Source of the DNA: an uncultured Alistipes sp.
GTDB taxonomy: Bacteria; Bacteroidota; Bacteroidia; Bacteroidales; UBA932
Length of the DNA: 13,331 nt
Direction: 5' to 3'
Assembly: GCA_900544195.1 (NCBI GenBank)
Contig: UQUJ01000076.1
Coordinates: forward strand, 1 to 13,331
The notes below the pieces were generated by a model. It saw only the letters and a program-made list of their open reading frames with translations, made no database searches and was not told where the DNA came from. Position 1 is the stretch's first letter. Every line of letters starts with the position of its first letter. Shown here piece by piece: positions 6,875 through 13,331 of this stretch. Made by a program: the position numbers and the translations under genes.

Positions 6875-8373
6875 ATGAGTTCAGACAGAATATTCATTTT
6901 TGACACCACTTTGCGTGATGGCGAGCAGGTGCCGGGGTGCCAACTCAACACTGTGGAGAAAATCCAGGTGGCAAGGCCCTTGAAGAGTTGGGAGTAGATG
7001 TCATTGAGGCGGGTTTCCCTGTTTCCAGTCCCGGAGATTTCAATTCGGTCGTGGAGATTTCCAAGGCCGTCACCTGGCCTACGATCTGCGCTTTGACACG
7101 CGCGGTGGAGAGAGACATCGATGTGGCAGCGGAAGCCCTTAAATATGCCAAGCACAAGAGGATACACACAGGGATCGGGACTTCCGACTCCCACATAAAG
7201 TACAAGTTCAATTCCACCCGGGAGGAGATTCTTGAGCGTGCCGTCAGGGCTGTGAAATATGCCAAGAAGTATGTTGAGGATGTGGAGTTCTACGCCGAGG
7301 ATGCGGGACGCACTGACAATGAGTATCTTGCCAGAGTGGTTGAGGCAGCCATCAAGGCCGGGGCCACGGTCGTGAATATTCCTGACACGACAGGCTACTG
7401 CCTTCCTTCCGAGTATGCCGCCAAGATCAAGTACCTTGTTGACAATGTGGACGGGATTGACAAGGCTGTCATCTCGACCCATTGCCACAACGACCTCGGT
7501 ATGGCCACCGCCAACACCATGTCCGGCCTTCTTGCCGGCGCCCGCCAGTGCGAGGTGACAGTCAATGGCGTTGGCGAGCGTGCCGGCAACACGGCTTTGG
7601 AGGAGATCGCCATGATCATCAAGAGTCACAGCGACATCCCTCTCGTGACCAACATCAACACGACCAGAATCACTCCGGTGAGCCGGATGGTCTCGAACCT
7701 TATGAATATGCCGGTTCAGGCGAACAAGGCCATCGTCGGGCGCAACGCCTTCGCGCACTCCTCAGGCATCCACCAGGACGGAGTCCTCAAGAATGTCAGT
7801 ACCTACGAGATCATTGACCCTAAGGAAGTGGGAATAGACGACAACGACATCGTGCTTACGGCCAGAAGCGGCCACGCTGCCCTTAAATACCGTCTGGAGG
7901 TTCTTGGAATCAAGATGGAAGGCCATAAACTTGACGCTTTTTACGATGAGTTCCTCAAACTGGCCGACAAGAAGAAGCAGGTCAGCGACGATGATCTCCT
8001 TGTGCTCGCCGGAGCCGACAGGGCTGAGGACCATCACGTCAAGCTTGAGTACCTCCAGGTGACCAGCGGCAAGGGTCTGAGACCTATCGCAAGTGTCGGT
8101 CTTGACATAGCCGGTGAGAAATTCGAGGCCGCATCCAGAGGCAACGGCCCGGTTGACGCGGCGATCAACGCCCTCAAGATCATCATCAGGCGTCAGATGG
8201 TCATCAAGGAGTTCACCATACAGAACATCACCAAAGGCTCCGATGATGTGGGCAAGGTCCACATGCAGGTCGAGCATGACGGCCACGTGTATTATGGCTT
8301 CGGAGCCGACACCGACATCGTCACCGCGTCTGTGGAGGCGTTCATTGACTGCATAAACAAATTCAGGGGATGA
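6875..8373 (+). pseudogene. leuA: 2-isopropylmalate synthase with a one-base frameshift near the 5' end
   Basis: LeuA condenses 2-ketoisovalerate and acetyl-CoA, the committed step to leucine. From the ATG at 6875 the frame reads MSSDRIFIFDTTLRDGEQVP and on to KIQVA, then runs into a stop at 6995. From 6973 the correct LeuA sequence resumes in another frame (KALEELGVDV) and continues to 8373. One A appears to be missing at 6973-6974; restoring it gives about 499 residues, normal for long LeuA with the C-terminal leucine-binding domain. The later motifs are intact: HCHNDLG (H203 and H205 in the restored numbering), NGVGERAGNT, and the regulatory domain from about residue 375. A product starting at the in-frame GTG 6937 would lack DTTLRDGEQ and should be inactive. 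The cause may be a real mutation or a sequencing or assembly error. The stop overlaps leuC as ATGA. Confidence 0.88.
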
Positions 8374-9731
8374 ACACACTTTTCGACAAGATTTGGGACA
8401 GCCACATCGTGTCCGTCATCGATGGAGGACCCACGCAGCTCTACATCGACAGGCTTTACTGTCACGAAGTGACCAGCCCTCAGGCATTTGAGGGCATAAG
8501 GAAACGTGGCTGCGGCATTCTGCGCCCCGAGAGGATAATCTGCATGCCGGACCATGATATTCCTACAAAAGGCTCCGTTTTCGCGGATGAAGTCTGCCGC
8601 CGTCAGGTGGAGACCTTGGAAAGGAACGCCGCCGAGTTTGGTTTGGTCCATTATCCTATGATGGGTCCGGACAACGGTATTGTCCACGTTGTCGGTCCGG
8701 AGAAAGGACTTTCGTTGCCGGGAATGACAATCGTCTGCGGAGACTCGCACACATCCACCCACGGAGCTGTCGGAGCGGTCGCTTTCGGAATAGGCACGAG
8801 CGAGGTGGAGATGGTGCTCGCCACCCAGTGCATCCTTCAGCAGAAACCGCGCTCGATGAGGATAAGGGTTGAGGGAGAGCTCGGTAAAGGCGTGAGCGCC
8901 AAGGATGTGGCCCTCTATCTTATGATGAGGTTGACTACTTCAGGCGCCACCGGGTACTTTATTGAATATGCCGGCTCGGCCATCCGCGGCCTCTCGATGG
9001 AAGGTCGTCTGACACTCTGCAACCTGTCTATCGAGATGGGAGCCCGCGGAGGTTTCGTGGCCCCAGACGAGACCACTTTCGCCTATCTCAAAGGCCGTGA
9101 GTTCTCTCCTAAGGGGAAAGACTGGGACAAGGCGGTTGAATATTGGAGGACCCTACGCAGCGGAGAAGATGCTGTCTTTGACAAGGAATATTTGTTCGAT
9201 GCCGCGGACATCAGTCCAATGATCACTTACGGAACGAATCCTGGCATGGGTATGCCGGTTGACGGTACCATCCCGTCTGACACGGCTCAGCGTGCGTTGG
9301 ACTATATGGGCTTCTCCGCCGGAGAAAGGCTTCTTGGGCACAAGATCGATTATGTGTTTCTCGGAGCCTGCACCAACGGCAGGATTGAGGACTTCCGTGC
9401 CTTCGCCTCGGTCGTTAAAGGCCGCGGAAAGGCTGACGGAGTCACGGCCTGGCTCGTGCCTGGTTCGTGGGCTGTCAGACGTCAGATTGAGGAAGAAGGA
9501 CTTGACAGGATTCTTGCGGATGCCGGATTCGAGATCCGCCAGCCTGGCTGTTCGGCCTGTCTTGCGATGAATGCGGACAAGATCCCGGCCGGTAAATATG
9601 CCGTTTCCACAAGCAACCGTAATTTCGAGGGGCGGCAGGGCCCGGGCGCGCGGACCATGCTCTCAAGCCCTTTGACTGCCGCCGCCGCTGCGGTGACAGG
9701 GTGTATCACTGATCCAAGAAAATTGCTATGA
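8370..9731 (+). CDS. leuC: 3-isopropylmalate dehydratase, large subunit
   Basis: With LeuD it isomerises 2-isopropylmalate to 3-isopropylmalate. It is an aconitase-family protein of 453 residues, slightly shorter than E. coli LeuC. The three [4Fe-4S] cluster cysteines are C334 (GACTNGR), C394 and C397 (GCSACLAMN), and the substrate-site motif GDSHTSTHGAVG is present. The N-terminus MNTLFDKIWDSH is typical. Its ATG overlaps the leuA stop and its stop overlaps the leuD ATG, both as ATGA, so leuA, leuC and leuD are probably translationally coupled. Confidence 0.96.
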   Translation: MNTLFDKIWDSHIVSVIDGGPTQLYIDRLYCHEVTSPQAFEGIRKRGCGILRPERIICMPDHDIPTKGSVFADEVCRRQVETLERNAAEFGLVHYPMMGPDNGIVHVVGPEKGLSLPGMTIVCGDSHTSTHGAVGAVAFGIGTSEVEMVLATQCILQQKPRSMRIRVEGELGKGVSAKDVALYLMMRLTTSGATGYFIEYAGSAIRGLSMEGRLTLCNLSIEMGARGGFVAPDETTFAYLKGREFSPKGKDWDKAVEYWRTLRSGEDAVFDKEYLFDAADISPMITYGTNPGMGMPVDGTIPSDTAQRALDYMGFSAGERLLGHKIDYVFLGACTNGRIEDFRAFASVVKGRGKADGVTAWLVPGSWAVRRQIEEEGLDRILADAGFEIRQPGCSACLAMNADKIPAGKYAVSTSNRNFEGRQGPGARTMLSSPLTAAAAAVTGCITDPRKLL

Positions 9732-10336
9732 AACAGAAATTCAACATAATAGAGAGCAGCTGCATTCCTCTTCCGATAGAGAATGTGGACACTGACCAGA
9801 TCATTCCGGCCCGTTTCCTCAAAGCTACGACAAGGGATGAGAAGTTCTTCGGAGAAAACCTTTTCCGTGACTGGAGGTACGCTCCGGACGGAAGCATGAT
9901 AAAGGACTTCGTGCTAAATGATCCTCGCTACAGCGGGTGCATCCTCGTGGCCGGAGCCAATTTCGGCTCGGGATCAAGCCGCGAGCACGCCGCGTGGGCT
10001 ATCGCCGGCTACGGATTCAGAGCTGTGGTGTCAAGCTCGTTCGCCGATATCCACCGCAACAATGAACTCAACAGCTTCGTGCTGCCGGTCCAGGTCAGTC
10101 CGGATTTCCTTAAAAAGATTTTCTCCGCGATCTCGGCCGATCCCGCAGTGAGACTTCGCATAGACCTCCCGTCTCAGGAAGTGACCCTTTTGTCCGACGG
10201 CAGTTCCGAACGTTTCGAGATAAGCGCCTACAAGAAGTATTGCTTCGAGAACGCGCTTGACGACATAGATTATCTGCTTGAACATAAAGACAAGATTGAA
10301 GAATATGAAACTGAACATAGCAAAATTGCCCGGTGA
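9728..10336 (+). CDS. leuD: 3-isopropylmalate dehydratase, small subunit
   Basis: Swivelling-domain partner of LeuC, 202 residues, the normal size. IENVDTDQIIPARFLK (about 18-33) and FGSGSSREHAAWA (79-91), which bind substrate at the interface with LeuC, are both present. The start overlaps the leuC stop. The C-terminus overlaps the leuB start by 32 bases. Nothing in it suggests damage. Confidence 0.96.
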   Translation: MKQKFNIIESSCIPLPIENVDTDQIIPARFLKATTRDEKFFGENLFRDWRYAPDGSMIKDFVLNDPRYSGCILVAGANFGSGSSREHAAWAIAGYGFRAVVSSSFADIHRNNELNSFVLPVQVSPDFLKKIFSAISADPAVRLRIDLPSQEVTLLSDGSSERFEISAYKKYCFENALDDIDYLLEHKDKIEEYETEHSKIAR

Positions 10337-11378
10337 CGGTGTCGGCCCGGAGGTGGTGGAACAGGCCGTGAAGGCCATTGACGCTGTCTGCCGGCGTTTC
10401 GGACACGAGGTCACGTACAGATCCGCGCTTGTCGGAGCCTGCGCGATAGACGCTTGCGGATCCGCTTTTCCTGAGGAGACCCTGAAAGTGTGCCTTGACA
10501 GTGACGCGGTTCTGTTCGGGGCCGTCGGGGATCCGAAATATGATAACGATCCCACAGCCAAGGTTCGTCCCGAACAAGGCCTCCTTGCGATGAGGCGTGA
10601 ACTTGGACTTTATGCCAACATCAGGCCTGTGGAGACCTTTCCGAGCCTGCTGGATCGTTCACCTCTCAGGCCGGAGATAGCTTCAGGCGCGGATTTCGTC
10701 TGCGTCAGGGAACTTACAGGCGGTATGTATTTCGGAGAGAAAGGCCGGTTGGACGGCGGTGACACAGCGTACGACACCAACATCTACCACCGCTATGAGG
10801 TTGAGCGGATCCTGCGTAAGGCATATTCATTGGCGATGCTTCGCCGTAAGCATCTGACGGTGGTGGACAAGGCGAATGTGCTGGAGTCTTCGAGGCTCTG
10901 GAGGCAGGTGGCCCAAGAGATGGCTCCTGAATATCCGGAAGTTCAGACTGACTATATGTACGTTGACAACGCTGCCATGAAACTGATCACCGGCCCACGC
11001 TTCTTCGATGTACTCGTCACCGAGAACACGTTCGGGGACATCCTGACCGATGAGGCCAGCTGCATCTCCGGTTCGATGGGACTGCTCGCGTCGGCATCGC
11101 TTGGAGAACATACCGGTGTCTATGAACCGATCCACGGCTCCTATCCCCAGGCCGCGGGACGTGATGTGGCCAATCCCCTTGCCACAATCCTTTCAGCCGC
11201 GATGATGTTTGAGTACGCTTTCGGCCTGAAACGAGAAGGGTCTGCGATCCGCAAGGCTGTAAGCGAGAGCATTGACTGTGGTTTCGTCACCGAGGATCTG
11301 GCTTCCCTCGGATCGCGTCCTTTGGGTACGTCTGAGGTGGGTGACAAGGTCGCTGAGTTGATAGAGAACGATAATTAA
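10305..11378 (+). CDS. leuB: 3-isopropylmalate dehydrogenase
   Basis: NAD-dependent oxidative decarboxylation of 3-isopropylmalate to 2-ketoisocaproate. The 357-residue protein has GDGVGPEVV at the N-terminus, the substrate arginines in MRRELGLYANIRP, ELTGGMYFGEKG, the catalytic K189 in VDKANVLESSRLW, and the metal-binding aspartates in TENTFGDILTDEAS (about 240-252). The ATG at 10305 gives MKLNIAKLPGDG and is preferred to a TTG at 10278 further inside leuD. It therefore overlaps leuD by 32 bases, more than the four-base overlaps elsewhere in the operon. ilvE starts nine bases after its stop. Confidence 0.95.
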   Translation: MKLNIAKLPGDGVGPEVVEQAVKAIDAVCRRFGHEVTYRSALVGACAIDACGSAFPEETLKVCLDSDAVLFGAVGDPKYDNDPTAKVRPEQGLLAMRRELGLYANIRPVETFPSLLDRSPLRPEIASGADFVCVRELTGGMYFGEKGRLDGGDTAYDTNIYHRYEVERILRKAYSLAMLRRKHLTVVDKANVLESSRLWRQVAQEMAPEYPEVQTDYMYVDNAAMKLITGPRFFDVLVTENTFGDILTDEASCISGSMGLLASASLGEHTGVYEPIHGSYPQAAGRDVANPLATILSAAMMFEYAFGLKREGSAIRKAVSESIDCGFVTEDLASLGSRPLGTSEVGDKVAELIENDN

Positions 11379-11387
11379 TGTATTGAT

Positions 11388-12425
11388 ATGAACGAACTTG
11401 ACTGGGGAAGCCTCGGCTTCCATTACAGAAAGACAAACGCCATTGTCTTCAGCCTCTACCGCGACGGACAATGGTCTGAACCCCAACTTACCGACGATTT
11501 CGATTTCCATTTCAACGCTTTCGCCGGGGTGTTTCACTATGGTAATTCCTGCTTTGAGGGGCTTAAGGCTTTCCGTGGCAGGGACGGAAAGGTCCGCCTT
11601 TTCAGGCCGGACGAGAACGCCAGACGTCTCCGGCGCAGTGCAGGCCGTCTTTCGATGGCCGCTCCATCCGAGGAACTGTTCCTAAGGATGTGTCAGATGT
11701 GTGTGAAAGCCAATCTGGATTTTCTCCCTCCGTACGGACATAACGCGTCCATGTACCTGCGTCCTGTACTCGAAGGCATTGACCCGCAGCTGAGCATCTG
11801 CTCCTCAAGCGAGGTTCTGTTTTCGGTTATGTGTGCTCCTGTCAGCACGTATGCCAAGGCTGGGGTGCTTACGCCGGTGACCGCTGTCATCTCGCGTGAC
11901 TACGATAGGGCCGCTCCTGACGGTACCGGCTCCTACAAGATAGGCGCGAACTACGCGATGTCTCTTTACCCTTACAATCTGGCTCATTCTCAGGGTTATA
12001 CGGAACTGCTGTTCCTCGACCCCGCCACCAAGACGAGGATTGATGAGTTCGGGTCTTCCAACTTCATCGGCATCAAGGGCGACACCTATGTGACCCCGCT
12101 ATCCGGCAGTGTTCTGCCTTCAATCACGAACAAGTCTCTCCGCACCATTGCCGAGGATCTCGGAATGAAGGTGGAGATGAGGCCGATTCCGGTCGAGGAA
12201 CTTGCCGAGTTCGATGAGGTCAACGCCTGCGGCACAGCGGTGGTGATCACACCTGTCCGCTCCATTGACGACAAGCCTCTTCTGGAGGGCTCAGAAGTCT
12301 CACGCACCTATGAGATGCCTTCCGGAACGGAGTGCGGCAGAAAGAGCCGCGCCCTTTATGACCGCATCCGTGGCATCCAGGACGGCATAGAGGAGGATCC
12401 GCACGGTTGGTGCGTTGAGGTATAG
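11388..12425 (+). CDS. ilvE: Branched-chain amino acid aminotransferase
   Basis: Fold-type IV PLP aminotransferase that interconverts leucine, isoleucine and valine with their keto acids; here it completes leucine synthesis. The 345-residue length and the motif GTGSYKIGANYA, with the PLP lysine K184, match the longer, eukaryote-like BCAT type rather than the roughly 310-residue E. coli IlvE. The PLP-phosphate and cofactor motifs DEFGSSNFIGIKG and ACGTAVVITPV are present. It starts nine bases after leuB without a clear ribosome binding site. A diverged copy of the dispersed element begins right after its TAG stop. Confidence 0.94.
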   Translation: MNELDWGSLGFHYRKTNAIVFSLYRDGQWSEPQLTDDFDFHFNAFAGVFHYGNSCFEGLKAFRGRDGKVRLFRPDENARRLRRSAGRLSMAAPSEELFLRMCQMCVKANLDFLPPYGHNASMYLRPVLEGIDPQLSICSSSEVLFSVMCAPVSTYAKAGVLTPVTAVISRDYDRAAPDGTGSYKIGANYAMSLYPYNLAHSQGYTELLFLDPATKTRIDEFGSSNFIGIKGDTYVTPLSGSVLPSITNKSLRTIAEDLGMKVEMRPIPVEELAEFDEVNACGTAVVITPVRSIDDKPLLEGSEVSRTYEMPSGTECGRKSRALYDRIRGIQDGIEEDPHGWCVEV

Positions 12426-12427
12426 CC

Positions 12428-12452
12428 GGTCGCTGAACTTGCCGAAGCGCCG
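12428..12452 (+). repeat. Dispersed 25-bp element, copy 5, after ilvE
   Basis: GGTCGC (12428-12433), core TGAACTTGCCGAA (12434-12446), GCGCCG (12447-12452). It is diverged, but the inner arm pair is changed on both sides (CAC/GTG to CGC/GCG), so pairing is kept. It lies three bases after the ilvE stop codon and is the only non-coding copy seen. Confidence 0.6.
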
Positions 12453-12473
12453 ACACGTGATTCTTCACGAAGG

Positions 12474-12515
12474 TTTCTTGCAAATCATAAAATCAAATCT
12501 TAAATTTGCAAGAAA
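12474..12515. promoter_or_regulatory. Perfect 12-bp inverted repeat upstream of the ATPase gene
   Basis: TTTCTTGCAAAT (12474-12485) and ATTTGCAAGAAA (12504-12515) are exact reverse complements with an 18-base AT-rich spacer. A second CAAATC at 12494-12499 repeats the inner end of the left arm, so the right arm can also pair with it. No T-tract follows on the + strand, which argues against a simple terminator of the leu operon. Its place just before the ATPase start suggests an operator or promoter-linked site; this is inference. Confidence 0.6.
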
Positions 12516-12526
12516 ACTGTAGTGGC

Positions 12527-13279
12527 GTGATATTAAGAACAATGAAGCAGAAAGCCGTAGCGCTTTCAAAACAGTACCCATTTGTGGTGATTACCGGTCC
12601 GCGTCAATCCGGCAAGACAACACTTGCCAAAGACGCGTTTCCGGACTACAGAAAAGTGTCTTTGGAGGACTTGGACAATCGCGCTTTCGCTGAAAGCGAT
12701 CCGCGCGGTTTCATCTCGACTTATCCAGACAAAACCATCATCGATGAGGTTCAAAGAGTTCCATCCTTGCTCTCCTATCTTCAGACACACAGCGATGATG
12801 TAGGAGGTGATGGAATGTACATTCTCACAGGTTCTCAGAATCTGCAACTTATGGAAGCCGTGGATCAATCGCTGGCCGGTCGGGTAGGATTGCTCCACCT
12901 CCTTCCTTTTTCAAGGCAAGAGATGAAAGACGGTGGTATCTTTCCTGAATCCACAGATGCGAAACTGCTTAACGGGTGCTATCCGCGTCTGTACGATAAA
13001 GGTATTTCGCCAACCGATTATTATCCGAACTACATCAATACGTATGTCGAGCGTGATGTGAGAAACATCAAAGACATCACCGACCTCGGCAAATTCACCA
13101 GATTTCTTAAACTTTGCGCGGCAAGAACCGGACAGCTTCTGAACAAGTCTTCACTGGCAAATGATTGCGGAATATCTGTGCCCACAGTTGACTCTTGGCT
13201 CTCAATTCTGGAATCAAGCTATATCATATTCCTTCTTAAGCCAGACCATAAAAATTATTCAAAGCGTCTGGTGAAGTGA
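12527..13279 (+). pseudogene. AAA-family ATPase with DUF4143 region, C-terminally truncated
   Basis: It resembles the large Bacteroidota family of AAA ATPases with a winged-helix/DUF4143 region, whose cellular role is poorly defined. Walker A is GPRQSGKT (12596-12619), Walker B is TIIDEVQRVP (from 12734), and a sensor-like ILTGSQ follows. After these come GRVGLLHLLPFS and the DUF4143-like part (TYVERDVRNI, KSSLANDCGISVPTVDSW). The protein stops after KRLVK. Relatives, as I recall them, continue with a KLYFYDTG motif and roughly 130 more residues forming a nuclease-like domain, so the C-terminus appears lost. The start is uncertain: GTG 12527 gives an N-terminus like the family's, ATG 12542 is the first ATG, and TTG 12506 is less likely. 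It is visibly more AT-rich than the operons before it, consistent with separate acquisition. Confidence 0.72.
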
Positions 13280-13303
13280 CTTGAACTGAAAAAAGTTGTC
13301 ACT
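13275..13303. other. Hairpin over the ATPase stop codon
   Basis: AGTGAC (13275-13280) pairs with GTCACT (13298-13303), and AACT (13284-13287) with AGTT (13294-13297), giving ten base pairs with a three-base bulge and a six-base GAAAAA loop. It overlaps the TGA stop at 13277-13279. It could be a terminator-like or insertion-end structure. Confidence 0.45.
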
Positions 13304-13327
13304 GTACGGGGAGAAAGAGTACAGTGA
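13299..13327. other. 9-bp inverted repeat at the window end
   Basis: TCACTGTAC (13299-13307) and GTACAGTGA (13319-13327) are exact reverse complements with an 11-base purine-rich loop. The left arm shares bases 13299-13303 with the previous hairpin, so the two cannot form together. An ATG occupies the last three bases of the window, and what follows is unseen. Confidence 0.5.
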
Positions 13328-13331
13328 AATG

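Noticed and set aside
6960..6997. Programmed frameshift as the explanation for leuA
   Set aside because: The site has no X XXY YYZ heptamer and no in-frame slippage that keeps codon-anticodon pairing.
6871..7758. A 295-codon open frame on the - strand opposite leuA, and similar long - strand frames at 344-1084 and 7762-8379
   Set aside because: They lie wholly or mainly opposite clearly recognised genes and show no recognisable domains; they arise from the codon bias of the + strand genes.
8381..8400. TTCGACAAG near the leuC start, which matches part of the inverted element core
   Set aside because: It encodes the conserved LeuC N-terminus (LFDKIWD), and the match stops after nine bases.
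11348..11370. GGTCGCTGAG at the end of leuB, resembling the 5' half of the element in the same frame (V-A-E-L-I-E)
   Set aside because: The second half does not match, and LeuB proteins naturally end in a helix like VGDKVAELI.
12189..12213. GGTCGAGGAACTTGCCGAG inside ilvE, similar to copy 5 of the element
   Set aside because: It lies in a conserved part of IlvE (VEELAEF) and lacks the arms; a chance likeness.

Overview
This is a biosynthetic stretch of a bacterial chromosome with every gene on the + strand. It carries a complete-order histidine operon (hisG, hisD, a hisC-hisB fusion, hisH, hisA, hisF, hisIE; 68-6804), then a leucine block (leuA, leuC, leuD, leuB, ilvE; 6875-12425), then a truncated AAA ATPase gene (12527-13279). 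The gene order, the long-form HisG, the HisIE fusion, the wording of LeuA and the ATPase/DUF4143 protein all point to the phylum Bacteroidota, probably a Bacteroidales-like organism of moderate GC content. That assignment rests on recalled protein families, not on a search.

The genes are packed tightly. There are ATGA stop/start overlaps at hisD/hisC, hisB/hisH, leuA/leuC and leuC/leuD, a one-base gap at hisA/hisF and a 32-base overlap at leuD/leuB. The only real gaps are hisG-hisD, hisH-hisA (55 bp), hisIE-leuA (70 bp) and the region after ilvE. The his genes convert PRPP and ATP to histidine, but the histidinol-phosphate phosphatase is missing: the IGPD (dehydratase) domain is fused to HisC, not to the usual HAD phosphatase domain. 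The leu genes convert 2-ketoisovalerate to 2-ketoisocaproate, and IlvE aminates it to leucine.

The most interesting signal is a 25-bp imperfectly palindromic element (arms GGTCAC and GTGACC around a core TGAGCYTGTCGAA). I see five direct-orientation copies (965, 2303, 3394, 5795, 12428) and one inverted half-partner (2279). Three copies lie inside coding sequence and the fourth spans the start of hisD; all four use the same reading frame, encoding P-V-T-E-L/P-V-E-V or a close variant. They sit at the hisD start, where the element supplies the likely start codon, at the HisD C-terminus, at the HisC-IGPD junction, and in the HisF loop just after catalytic Asp130. The fifth follows the ilvE stop codon. 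This looks like protein-tolerated spread of a short palindromic element, analogous to Rickettsia palindromic elements, and it may have mediated the HisC-IGPD fusion.

Two genes look damaged. leuA has a one-base frameshift near residue 33, separating the catalytic DTTLRDGEQ motif from the rest of the protein. The ATPase gene stops just where its C-terminal domain should begin and is followed by two mutually exclusive hairpins at the window edge.
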